Of a stretch of DNA of 64,000 nucleotides, positions 37,271 to 46,352 are shown one piece after another. Where the stretch lies: the NCBI RefSeq assembly GCF_005877885.1, contig NZ_VCHY01000001.1, forward strand, positions 434,001 through 498,000. Reading direction: 5' to 3'. The notes under the pieces were generated by a model. That model searched no databases, was not told where the DNA came from, and saw only the letters and a program-made list of their open reading frames with translations. A program made the translations under genes and the position numbers. Position 1 is the first letter of the stretch, and each line of letters begins with the position of its first letter. The DNA comes from Labilibacter sediminis. GTDB taxonomy: Bacteria > Bacteroidota > Bacteroidia > Bacteroidales > Marinilabiliaceae.

Positions 37271-38911
37271 ATGGGAGTATTATTTTCAACGCATTTCTCG
37301 TTAAAATCCCTAACTCTATTTGTGCTTATTCTTTGTCCACTTTATGTGTTTTCTGCCGATCATGTAAAGGAGGATAGTCTGCGCTTTAAATTAAACCTAA
37401 TAGAGGACCATGAAGAAAAGGTTAGACTTCTAATGGAACTAACGAAGCTGACACGAAAGTATGATTTAAAAAAATCAATCCAGTACAGTATTCAGGGAGA
37501 AAAACTGAGCGAATCAAATGATGATGAATTGAATATTGCCAAATTTAAACTGGAAACAGGAATCTCCAATTACTTTTTAGGAAACTATGACGAAACACTG
37601 TCTGATTACTTTGCCGCATTAACGACTTTTAAAGAATTCAATAACTATATCGGTATACTCAGAACATTAAATAATATTGGTGCCATTTATGACAGGCTAG
37701 AAAACTTTAACAGCGCTATTAAGTATTATCAACTAACCATACAACATTACAATTCAGGAAACAAAGAACAAAAGGAAAAACATATTAATTATCTAACTCA
37801 AATATTTAACAATTTAGCAAGCGCATACGAAAAGATAGGTGAAACTGATAAGGCCATTGAATATTATGAGCTAAGTTTAAGTGAAGCGAAAAAAATAAAC
37901 TTCAGACATATTATTGGTTCCTTGTACAATAATTTAGGAAAAATTGAATCAAACAATGGTAATTTTAATATTGCCCGTGAGTATTTAAATAATGCCATTA
38001 AAATAAGAACTGAGGATAAAGAAATTGAAGGGCTTGCCAAATCGTATTATTTTTTATCTGCTCATTTTTTTAACACAAAAGATCTTGATAGTGCCAAGTG
38101 GGCTGCTAATAAATCATTGGAAATTGCAGAAAAAAACAATTTATTAGAAGCTCAGCAAATAGCCCATATGTTTCTATTTGATTATTACGAAGCTAAGAAA
38201 GATTACAAAAACGCTCTTGCATCGCATAAAACATTCAAGGCTATTAGCGATAGTCTGGTTAGCGAACAAAAAATTAACCAATTATCAAAGCTTCAAACAA
38301 AATACGAAATTGAACAATTAGAAGAGGAAAGCCTGAGACAGAAAGAAAGAATTAAAGCGCAATACACCATCTTAGTTACTATATTAAGTGCAGGATTGTT
38401 AGTTGCCGTATTGCTGGTATTTTTACTTAGAACGAAGAAAAAAAGAGTTGAGCTGGAAAACAACCAACTTGAAACTGAAATTGAAACCAAAAACAGAGAA
38501 CTGACTACAAATGTGATGTACTTAGTTCAAAAAAATGAGCTTATAAACAATGTAGCTAAGAGCCTTTTAGCAGTTAAGGATAAGGTTATGGAAAAGAATA
38601 AGCAACCTATTCAACAAATTATTTATAACCTGCAATCGCAAACAGATAAGGAAATATGGAACGAATTCGAATTCAGATTTAATCAAGTTCATAATGATTT
38701 CTATTCACAATTAAGAGCTAAACATGCCGACATTACTCCTTCTGAAGAACGACTTTGTGCCTTATTGCGATTAAATTTATCTTCTAAGGAAATCTCAACG
38801 ATCACTCATCAAACCATTAGAAGTATTGAAGTTGCCAGGGGGAGGTTAAGAAAAAAACTCAGTTTAACCGGTAAGGACATTAATTTAGTATCTTATTTGA
38901 CTGATTTTTAG
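37271..38911 (+). CDS. TPR-transmembrane-HTH transcriptional regulator
   Basis: A signal-like leader (about 10-29) is followed by five to seven TPR units between about 45 and 340 (for example LRTLNNIGAIYDRLENFNSA and NNLASAYEKIGETDKAIEYY). A membrane helix lies at about 366-386, then a coiled coil, and a C-terminal LuxR-like HTH at about 490-546 (PSEERLCALLRLNLSSKEIS, IEVARGRLRKKL). This is the known Bacteroidota architecture of a periplasmic TPR sensor joined through the inner membrane to a cytoplasmic DNA-binding domain. Divergent transcription from the protease/T9SS/Sus locus makes it the likely local regulator, which is inference. Confidence 0.85.
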   Translation: MGVLFSTHFSLKSLTLFVLILCPLYVFSADHVKEDSLRFKLNLIEDHEEKVRLLMELTKLTRKYDLKKSIQYSIQGEKLSESNDDELNIAKFKLETGISNYFLGNYDETLSDYFAALTTFKEFNNYIGILRTLNNIGAIYDRLENFNSAIKYYQLTIQHYNSGNKEQKEKHINYLTQIFNNLASAYEKIGETDKAIEYYELSLSEAKKINFRHIIGSLYNNLGKIESNNGNFNIAREYLNNAIKIRTEDKEIEGLAKSYYFLSAHFFNTKDLDSAKWAANKSLEIAEKNNLLEAQQIAHMFLFDYYEAKKDYKNALASHKTFKAISDSLVSEQKINQLSKLQTKYEIEQLEEESLRQKERIKAQYTILVTILSAGLLVAVLLVFLLRTKKKRVELENNQLETEIETKNRELTTNVMYLVQKNELINNVAKSLLAVKDKVMEKNKQPIQQIIYNLQSQTDKEIWNEFEFRFNQVHNDFYSQLRAKHADITPSEERLCALLRLNLSSKEISTITHQTIRSIEVARGRLRKKLSLTGKDINLVSYLTDF

Positions 38912-39022
38912 TTCACAACTATAACTTTCTCAGTCCTTTTTTCTTTAAATATAATTTGAATTGGTAGATTAATCACCTACATACTATTTTTGTAGCAGAA
39001 CTCTATTGCTAAAAATTTTAAT

Positions 39023-40000
39023 ATGAACGCGCATTTTAAAGAAATCACCCTTAAGGCTACAAGGGCCACAAATGTTTATGAACAGGAAGAAATTCAGAGT
39101 CTGTGGAGTGGCTATGGATCGATAGTACGTCTGGCTTTAGAAGGGTCAGAATTTAAAAGTGTAGTGGCTAAACATGTTCGTATGCCGCAACAAAAAAAGC
39201 ATCCGCGCGGCTGGAATACCGACTACTCGCATCTACGTAAAGTAAAATCATATGAGGTAGAAACTGCCTGGTATAAAAACTATGCGGCTCTATGCGATGA
39301 TGATTGCCGCATACCCCATTGCCTTGGCCTGGAATCGAAAAACGATGAGGTTTTTATGGTGCTTGAAGATTTAGATGCCAGTGGATATGACCAACGCTTA
39401 TCATCGGTTACATGGCAAAATATTGAAACCTGTTTAAAATGGCTGGCTAATTTTCATGCTACCTTTATCAACACCAAACCTGTTGATTTATGGGAGGTTG
39501 GTACCTACTGGCATTTAGACACCCGACCAGACGAGTTAAAAATAATGGAGGACAAAGCATTGCAAAAAGCTGCTCCCCTACTCGATGCCATATTAAACAA
39601 TGCCCGTTATTTAACCTTTGTTCATGGCGATGCGAAGCTTGCCAATTTTTGCTTTAACAGCGATGGAACAAAAGTTGCTGCGGTAGATTTTCAGTATGTT
39701 GGCGGTGGTTGCGGCATGAAAGACGTAGCCTATTTTATAGGAAGCTGTTTATACGAAGAAGACTGCGAAAAGTACGAGAATAAGATATTGGATTTTTACT
39801 TTAACGAGCTACGAAATGCTGTAGCTAAAAAAAATCCCTCAATAGATACTGCTGAATTGGAGAAGGAATGGCGAGCCTTATATCCTTTTGCATGGACCGA
39901 TTTTCATCGTTTCCTTAAAGGGTGGAGTCCCGGTCATTGGAAAATTAACAGCTACAGCGAAAAAGTAGCAAAACAAACCATACAAGGACTAAATAAATAA
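39023..40000 (+). CDS. Aminoglycoside-phosphotransferase/ecdysteroid-kinase-like small-molecule kinase
   Basis: A protein-kinase-like fold for small molecules: Lys50 region ([10 protein letters not shown]) as ATP-binding lysine candidate, [14 protein letters not shown] as hinge, the catalytic loop HGDAKLAN (His201, Asp203, Asn208), and metal-binding Asp222 in VDFQYVGGG. These match the APH/choline-kinase/DUF1679 superfamily. The substrate is unknown, and the family name does not imply antibiotic resistance. It ends 4 bases before the phosphatase gene at 40005, so kinase and phosphatase are cotranscribed and may act on related phosphorylated metabolites. Confidence 0.8.
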   Translation: MNAHFKEITLKATRATNVYEQEEIQSLWSGYGSIVRLALEGSEFKSVVAKHVRMPQQKKHPRGWNTDYSHLRKVKSYEVETAWYKNYAALCDDDCRIPHCLGLESKNDEVFMVLEDLDASGYDQRLSSVTWQNIETCLKWLANFHATFINTKPVDLWEVGTYWHLDTRPDELKIMEDKALQKAAPLLDAILNNARYLTFVHGDAKLANFCFNSDGTKVAAVDFQYVGGGCGMKDVAYFIGSCLYEEDCEKYENKILDFYFNELRNAVAKKNPSIDTAELEKEWRALYPFAWTDFHRFLKGWSPGHWKINSYSEKVAKQTIQGLNK

Positions 40001-40004
40001 GGCG

Positions 40005-40916
40005 ATGCAGCTATCTCAACAAGACTTACATCATTTAACACAAGAAGCAATAAAAGCTGCAAAAAAAGCAGGTGAATACATTTCGTCGTACACCAGCAAG
40101 CACTTGAAAGTAAACTACAAACCCAGTACTTCAGATGAAAGCGACAAGGTACTGGGCGGTTCCAGTTTAGCTTCGCGAGTATTTACAGAGGTAGATATTA
40201 AAAGTCAGGAAATCATTCTTGAATCTTTATCTGCTTCCATACATCAATATGATTTGGCCTTGTTGACCGAAGAACAGGTTGATGACAAAAGCAGGTTAAA
40301 CAAAGACTACTTTTGGTGTATTGATCCGCTGGACGGAACCTTGCCTTTTACCGAAGGCAGAGAAGGATATTCTGTTTCCATAGCATTAGTTTCACAACAG
40401 GGTATTCCTCACATAGGCGTTATATACGATCCTGTGAAAAAAAATATCTATTACTGCCTCAAGAGTGGTGGTGTTTATAAAAACGATCAGGAATTCAACA
40501 TCTCGGATAAAAACCAGCATTTTACCCTTATCACCGACAGAAGCTTTACAAAAGAACCGGACTTTACGCAGGTTCACAACGAAATTGAAGCCTATGCTTT
40601 AAATAAAGGATTGAAGAACATACAACATATAAATACAGGTGGTGCTGCTATGAATGCGATTTGGGTTTTAGAAAACAGTCCTGCCTGCTACTTTAAATTT
40701 CCTAAAACAAAACAAGGCGGAGGAAGTATCTGGGATTTTGCTGCTACCACAGCTATTTTTAACGAACTGAAATTACCGGCATACAATATCTTTGGAAAGC
40801 CTTTAGACTTAAATAATCCCGGCACAACTTTCATGAACCAACAAGGCGTATTATTTGCTACAGATAAATCTACTCAGCAACATATTCAATCAATTTATGC
40901 TGAATTAAGAAAATAA
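40005..40916 (+). CDS. Inositol-monophosphatase-family phosphatase (CysQ-like)
   Basis: It has the lithium-sensitive phosphatase motifs: Glu89/Glu90 in LLTEEQ, IDPLDGT with metal ligands Asp107 and Asp110, and WDFAATTAI with Asp244. The 303-residue length fits the inositol monophosphatase/3'(2'),5'-bisphosphate nucleotidase group. The gap between TEE and DPLDGT and the pairing with a kinase do not decide between an inositol phosphate, PAP or another phosphoester. The stop codon is 6 bases from the end of the convergent sensor kinase gene. Confidence 0.85.
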   Translation: MQLSQQDLHHLTQEAIKAAKKAGEYISSYTSKHLKVNYKPSTSDESDKVLGGSSLASRVFTEVDIKSQEIILESLSASIHQYDLALLTEEQVDDKSRLNKDYFWCIDPLDGTLPFTEGREGYSVSIALVSQQGIPHIGVIYDPVKKNIYYCLKSGGVYKNDQEFNISDKNQHFTLITDRSFTKEPDFTQVHNEIEAYALNKGLKNIQHINTGGAAMNAIWVLENSPACYFKFPKTKQGGGSIWDFAATTAIFNELKLPAYNIFGKPLDLNNPGTTFMNQQGVLFATDKSTQQHIQSIYAELRK

Positions 40917-40922
40917 GGCAAT

Positions 40923-42836
40923 TTAGTTTCTGTTATAACCGGCATAGTATACTGGCAGGTCCACACTAAAAGTACTTCCTTTTTGAGGCACAGAACTTAA
41001 CCTGATATTACCTCCTAAAATACTGGTTATTTTCTTTACAATAGCCAAACCTAATCCAGCTCCTCCGGAGTTTATAGAGTGATTATTCTCCACCTGCCAA
41101 AAAGCTTCAAATATTTTTTCCTGCTCATCCTCCGGAATACCCACTCCTGTATCAGACACATAATAAGTCACCTGGTCATTATTGCGTTTACAGCCCAGTA
41201 CTACAGTCCCTTTTTCGGTATACTTAATGGCATTGGATACAAGATTATTAAGCACATGCTGAAATAACACGGCATCCGTATCCATTACAGCATCGTTTTT
41301 AATATCATTTGTTTCAATATACATATTCAAACCGGCCTGCACAGCCAACACCTCATATAAATCAAAAGTATCTTTTAAGAGCTGATGAATATTTACCTTT
41401 TGCCAATGCGGCTTCACCATTCCGGATTCAATCTTTGACAAATTGATGATACTATCTAAAATAGACAATAACTGCTGTCCTCCTTTAACCACAAGGGCAG
41501 CATATTTTTTATGCTCAAACGAATCTAATTCTGCTATCTCCAACAACTGGGAAAATCCCATAATACTATTCATCGGGGTTCTTATCTCATGACTAATATT
41601 GGCCAGGAACGACTGCGTTAACTTTTCGCTTTCCGAAGCTTTCACCAAAGCTCTATTTAAATCTCTGTTGGCTAATTTTAAATGAATTTTTTCGGCTTTT
41701 AAATCGTAGTTGGCTTGTTTAAGTTTATCTATGGCTTTTACCAAACGTATTTTCATAGTATCAAAAGCCAGCGCCAAACGACCGATTTCATCTGCACGGT
41801 CGAGCAATTCAACATCTGTTTTTAAAGTCAAATCTCCTCCTGCAATTTTTTCGCTCAACACAATAAAACGAGATAAGGGACGTGTTATTCCCTGCGCCAA
41901 AAACTTAACAACAACCAGTGTGATAAATAAGAATATTAAACTAAAAATTAAAGTTTGATTCCTTACAATATTTAATACCGGAAACAGATCCTCATCCGGC
42001 ACGAGTATAAGCAAACGATACGAGGTATCACCAATAGGCATATACGCCAGTTCAACCTTTTTATTATTGATTTTCTTATCAGACACAACCCCTTCCGTAT
42101 CATGAGAAAGTATTTTATTAACCACATTTATAGGCACATGTCGCGAAAGGGGATTATTAATTTCACTCACTTTTGTTGACATGATAACTATACCTTTGTT
42201 ATCTATTAACCAAATGCGGCTATTTTTACTGGGTTTATGCGCATGAAACTGTGAAATTAAAACAGAGGGATCAATGCCCACTCCTGCAACACCAAGAGCA
42301 TTATCCGGGTTACCCATTAACACATTTATAAATAACACGGTCGATTGCAATTCTCTATTATGATCGTAATTAATAGATGTTTTAACTTTTTTGTCGATAG
42401 CCTGAAAAAACCAGCTGTCGTCAGGATCATACTCAGAAACAACATCCAACAGCGTATAATTATCTCGCCAGTAGTTTTTAGTTTTACTATTGACCGCAAA
42501 TACAGTTTGGTACTCATAATCTTTCTTCAATAAATCCAGACGTTCTAAAACAAGATCTTTATACTCATCATTCACCTCTCCTTCCTCAAACCAGGCACAT
42601 AATGTTGGGTCATCGGCCAGTAATTCTGATGATTCAAAAGCTTTTTCTAAAATAGACTGAAAGTGACTTTGAGAAGCAACCAATACCGTATAAAGCTGCT
42701 TATTACGATACTCCTTAAACAAAGAATCCTTCACAGAATGATAATGAACAAAGCCAAGAGCTGCTATAATCATTACAACAAGGGTTCCAACTATAAGCTG
42801 TAACTGAAGCCTTATTTTTTTAAATTTTATTATCAC
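40923..42836 (-). CDS. Cache-HAMP sensor histidine kinase
   Basis: A first membrane helix (about 11-31) and a second (about 292-314) enclose a periplasmic Cache-like sensor (VLVASQSHFQSILEKAFESS; GVAGVGIDPSVLISQF; SRIWLIDNKGIVIMST). HAMP (ITRPLSRFIVLSEKIAGGDL), a coiled coil, HisKA with SHEIRTPMNSI and HATPase_c (NLVSNAIKYTEKG, DTGVGIPEDEQEKIF, GGAGLGLAIVKKI) follow. There is no receiver or output domain, so a separate response regulator elsewhere is needed. It stands alone, convergent with the phosphatase gene. Confidence 0.9.
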   Translation of the reverse strand: MIIKFKKIRLQLQLIVGTLVVMIIAALGFVHYHSVKDSLFKEYRNKQLYTVLVASQSHFQSILEKAFESSELLADDPTLCAWFEEGEVNDEYKDLVLERLDLLKKDYEYQTVFAVNSKTKNYWRDNYTLLDVVSEYDPDDSWFFQAIDKKVKTSINYDHNRELQSTVLFINVLMGNPDNALGVAGVGIDPSVLISQFHAHKPSKNSRIWLIDNKGIVIMSTKVSEINNPLSRHVPINVVNKILSHDTEGVVSDKKINNKKVELAYMPIGDTSYRLLILVPDEDLFPVLNIVRNQTLIFSLIFLFITLVVVKFLAQGITRPLSRFIVLSEKIAGGDLTLKTDVELLDRADEIGRLALAFDTMKIRLVKAIDKLKQANYDLKAEKIHLKLANRDLNRALVKASESEKLTQSFLANISHEIRTPMNSIMGFSQLLEIAELDSFEHKKYAALVVKGGQQLLSILDSIINLSKIESGMVKPHWQKVNIHQLLKDTFDLYEVLAVQAGLNMYIETNDIKNDAVMDTDAVLFQHVLNNLVSNAIKYTEKGTVVLGCKRNNDQVTYYVSDTGVGIPEDEQEKIFEAFWQVENNHSINSGGAGLGLAIVKKITSILGGNIRLSSVPQKGSTFSVDLPVYYAGYNRN

Positions 42837-43024
42837 TATAGTGGTTTAAGATTAACTAACGATACAGAATAAGCAAAGTTTATTATACAAAAGCAATACA
42901 ACTAAAGTACATTAAGTAAAAACGATATCAAAAAAACGCCAGCAGAAAATTGACTATAAAAATTGCTGCTAATTATAATTAAAAACTAAGTAATTTTTGT
43001 TCCTTTGCAGCAATATTTACTGAT

Positions 43025-43765
43025 ATGAGAAAGATACTAGGATACATTTTGTCGCCAATATACTGGCTTTATTTTGGATTATTGTTGGTTATATTTCATG
43101 TGATACAAGTTGTTTGTCGCAAACTGGGTGGCTACCATTTGCGAAAAAAAGCTGTTGACATACTTAACTATCTTTTATTATATGGTTTAATCATTGTTGG
43201 TGCACGGATCCGCTTTAAAGGATTCAGGAATTTACAAAAAAATGGTCCGCTTATCATTGTTTCAAATCACCAGAGTACATTTGATATACCTCCAATTGTC
43301 ATTGGATTCAGAAAACATCATCCAAAATTTGTTTCCAAAAAGGAATTGGGTAAAGGTATTCCAAGTATTTCGTACAACCTGCGTCATGGCGGATCGGCAC
43401 TTATCGATCGAAAAAACGGAAGGCAATCCATGGTTGAAATTGCCAAGCTTGGAAAACATATTGAAAAGGAAAAATACAGTGCCAGTATTTTCCCTGAAGG
43501 AACCAGAAGTAAGACAGGCAAAGTTAAACGCTTTCAACATCCAGGAATAGCAGGCCTGTTAAAAACAGCGCCATCTTCAACTATTGTTCCTTTGGTGATT
43601 GAGGGTAACAATTTGCTAACTAAATATGGTTATTTCCCTTTACGCTTTGGTACAAAGTTAACTTATACAGCCTTGGACCCTATTAATCCAAAAGATAAAG
43701 ACATTAAAGAACTTACTTCAGAAATTGAGCTGTTAATTAAAAATAAAATTGCTCAAAACAGTTAA
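43025..43765 (+). CDS. plsC: 1-acyl-sn-glycerol-3-phosphate acyltransferase
   Basis: An N-terminal membrane helix (about 10-30) precedes the acyltransferase motifs: NHQSTFD with His82 and Asp87 (HX4D), a glycine/arginine block near 120-130 (RHGGSALIDRK), FPEGTR at 156-161, and a later VPLVIEG. Length (246) and motif order fit PlsC, which converts lysophosphatidic acid to phosphatidic acid at the inner membrane. It is monocistronic with a strong terminator directly downstream. Confidence 0.9.
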   Translation: MRKILGYILSPIYWLYFGLLLVIFHVIQVVCRKLGGYHLRKKAVDILNYLLLYGLIIVGARIRFKGFRNLQKNGPLIIVSNHQSTFDIPPIVIGFRKHHPKFVSKKELGKGIPSISYNLRHGGSALIDRKNGRQSMVEIAKLGKHIEKEKYSASIFPEGTRSKTGKVKRFQHPGIAGLLKTAPSSTIVPLVIEGNNLLTKYGYFPLRFGTKLTYTALDPINPKDKDIKELTSEIELLIKNKIAQNS

Positions 43766-43787
43766 GTCCATAACTTATTAATTATAC

Positions 43788-43829
43788 AAACCTTTGTTAT
43801 CATGAATCAATGGTACCAAAGGTTTTTTT
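43788..43829 (+). terminator. Rho-independent terminator of plsC
   Basis: The stem AAACCTTTG / CAAAGGTTT is followed by TTTTTTT on the plus strand, 22 bases after the plsC stop codon. Confidence 0.85.
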
Positions 43830-44327
43830 ATACCATTATGGCTCATTAGACAGTAGGATAAAGCTATAATAGACATTTAATAATAACCATACTCACCTTT
43901 GTCATAAGACATTGCCACACTTGCCTTATTTAAACCATTACATAATTACCTACTTGTTTGGTATTATTAATTCTGTTCTTTGTTCAACAAAAACTCAACA
44001 ACACAGTTTTAACTTACTAATTAATCAGTTCATCTATCTTTTCACTAATTCAACAACAGCAAACATATAAAAACTCATCCCCAAACATTAATCAAACCCA
44101 AACACACTAATAACTAATTGCTTAAAATCAAACCTATCCAATATTTAAACATTATTAATAAATTATATTAAGCTATAATTTGGTTATATCAGTAGAGTAA
44201 ACTATACTTATAGTCAATTTAAACCAACCACACACCACTAATCATAAATATATTCACACATCACTATAAACATACAAGACTAATTTACCTGCTTCAAACA
44301 TGATCTTATTAAATTTATCGCTCTGCA
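43830..44327. other. 500-bp G-poor intergenic region
   Basis: No gene or hairpin stands out. The plus strand between about 43980 and 44290 is almost free of G and rich in A, C and T, which would make a long unstructured leader for the downstream sensor kinase. It presumably contains that gene's promoter, which I could not pinpoint. Confidence 0.45.
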
Positions 44328-46352
44328 ATGGTTAAAGTTAAGACCAGAAAATATATAATCATCCTGGTTTGTCTATTTTTGTTCTCCTGTGAAAGAAAAA
44401 AAGAAGTAACAATTGGTTTCTCATATGCAGATAAGAATTCGACTCAGGTATTAAGAGCAGAAGTTATTAATGAAATTGCTCACCAATTTAACTACAATAT
44501 TACCCTCATTGAAAAAGATGCATGCGGGCAAAAAGAAAACCAGAGAAAAGACTTAATTGATTTATATAACGACCATATAGATCTACTTTTACTTTACCCT
44601 GCTGACACAACGTATTTTACTGATATTGTTGAAAAATTATTTGATAATAATATCCCTGTAGTGTTAATCGATCAAAAGGTAAACACTGAAAAATACACTA
44701 CTTTCATTGGTCGTGACAACAAAACAATTGGATATAAGGCAGGAATGGCAGCTGCAGATATTTTAAATGATAAAGGAAGTATATTAACCATAACAGGAAA
44801 TAATAACTCATTCACTACAACTGAAAGATCGCATGGATTTAGTTCTGCCATATCTAAATTCGCACATATTAACATTGAGGCTACAATTGATGGCAATTGG
44901 CACAAAGACTCCGTTGAACAGAAGTTAAACTACCTTATAAATACAGGCCATATACCTGATTTAATATTTGCCCACAATGATGCCATGGCTACATGGTCAA
45001 GTGCTATTTGTAGGAAACACAAAATTAAACCTTTAATAATTGGCGTTGATGGTCTTCTGGCAAACCAGGGAGGTATATACCAGGTGGAAAACGGAAATAT
45101 TGACATTACATTTAGAAACAAACCGGGCGGTGATATTGCAGTAGAAAGTGCCATTGCAATTTTAGAGGAAAATCCACCTGCCAAGAAACAGATTATTCAA
45201 AGCTTATTCATTAACAAAGACAATGTAAGTATCATTAAAAACGGGTTACATCTCTTAAAACAATCCTCTACTAACTTATCAAAGAAAAATATAGAATTGA
45301 ATAGCTTAGGGAGAAAACTTAATTACCAACAATACATCCTCTTATTTCTATTTATCTTTTCTATACTCATCTTAGCCTTTTCTACTCTTCTATATAAATT
45401 TCTAAGACAAAAGTCGAATTATATAAGTATTATCGAAGAAAAAAATGATGAAATATCGCAATATCTTAAAGAAGAACAATTGCTATCTGAAGAGTTAACT
45501 GCACAAAACAGTGCATTAAAATTGTACAAAGATGAGCTTGAGTCGCAAGTACAAGAAAGAACTAAAAAACTAGAAATTGCACTCCAAAAAGCAGAAGAAT
45601 CGGACAAACTAAAATCCAGTTTCTTATCCAACTTTTCTCATGAGGTTCGCACCCCGCTAAACTCAATTATTGGCTTCAGTAACCTTTTAACCAAAGAAGA
45701 ATCTGACAATGAAAACATTATTCAATTCGTCAAATATATTAAGTCGGGAGGAATTCAATTACTAAAACTGATTAACGACTTTGCTGAAGCTTCAATTATT
45801 GGAGCAGAAGGCGTTAAAGTTAAACCAGAATACATCAGTGCTCAAAAAATTATAAAAGACGCCTATCATCTATATAACATTGAAAATAATGAATTGAGAG
45901 AGCAAAAATCTAAAACTGTTAAATTCATCTTCAATTACAAGGACAACAGGATTGTAAACACTGACTATTACCGCATTAAACAACTTTTAGGTTATTTAAT
46001 TGATAACGCCATTAAGTTTACACATAAAGGAGTCGTTGAGCTTGGTTACCATATTGTGGACCACAACAAAACTATCTGCTTTTATGTAAAAGACACTGGT
46101 ATTGGCATACCTGCTGATAAGCTGACAACCATTTTTAACAAATTTGTTAAACTGGAGGATGAGATTGATGTATTGTACAGAGGCAATGGCATCGGCCTCT
46201 TTATAGCCAAAAGTATTGCACACTATCTACAAACCTATATTCATGTAAACTCTGAATTACGAAAAGGTTCTATGTTTTACTTTAGTCTGCCATATACAGA
46301 TGCTCCTGTTCCATCCTCCGAACTTCAAAAAGTTGAAGCCACTAACGATTAA
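44328..46352 (+). CDS. Sensor histidine kinase with periplasmic sugar-binding-protein-like sensor
   Basis: Leader ending LFSC (Cys21) then KKEVTIGFSYADKNSTQVLRAEV, which starts a type I periplasmic-binding domain (Peripla_BP_4, about 26-315; compare VVLIDQKVNTEKYTTFIGRDN and FAHNDAMATW). A membrane helix (about 335-358), coiled coil, HisKA with SHEVRTPLNSI and HATPase_c (LIDNAIKFTHKG, DTGIGIPADK, GNGIGLFIAKSI) follow. No receiver domain is present. It resembles sugar-sensing kinases in which a LacI-like domain is the ligand sensor. The possible lipobox in front of a transmembrane kinase is unusual. It overlaps the convergent acyl-activating gene by 11 bases at the 3' ends. Confidence 0.87.
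   Translation: MVKVKTRKYIIILVCLFLFSCERKKEVTIGFSYADKNSTQVLRAEVINEIAHQFNYNITLIEKDACGQKENQRKDLIDLYNDHIDLLLLYPADTTYFTDIVEKLFDNNIPVVLIDQKVNTEKYTTFIGRDNKTIGYKAGMAAADILNDKGSILTITGNNNSFTTTERSHGFSSAISKFAHINIEATIDGNWHKDSVEQKLNYLINTGHIPDLIFAHNDAMATWSSAICRKHKIKPLIIGVDGLLANQGGIYQVENGNIDITFRNKPGGDIAVESAIAILEENPPAKKQIIQSLFINKDNVSIIKNGLHLLKQSSTNLSKKNIELNSLGRKLNYQQYILLFLFIFSILILAFSTLLYKFLRQKSNYISIIEEKNDEISQYLKEEQLLSEELTAQNSALKLYKDELESQVQERTKKLEIALQKAEESDKLKSSFLSNFSHEVRTPLNSIIGFSNLLTKEESDNENIIQFVKYIKSGGIQLLKLINDFAEASIIGAEGVKVKPEYISAQKIIKDAYHLYNIENNELREQKSKTVKFIFNYKDNRIVNTDYYRIKQLLGYLIDNAIKFTHKGVVELGYHIVDHNKTICFYVKDTGIGIPADKLTTIFNKFVKLEDEIDVLYRGNGIGLFIAKSIAHYLQTYIHVNSELRKGSMFYFSLPYTDAPVPSSELQKVEATND

Noticed and set aside
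39023-40000. Aminoglycoside resistance gene
   Set aside because: Only the general APH fold is shown; the N-terminal part resembles ecdysteroid-kinase-like proteins of unknown substrate.
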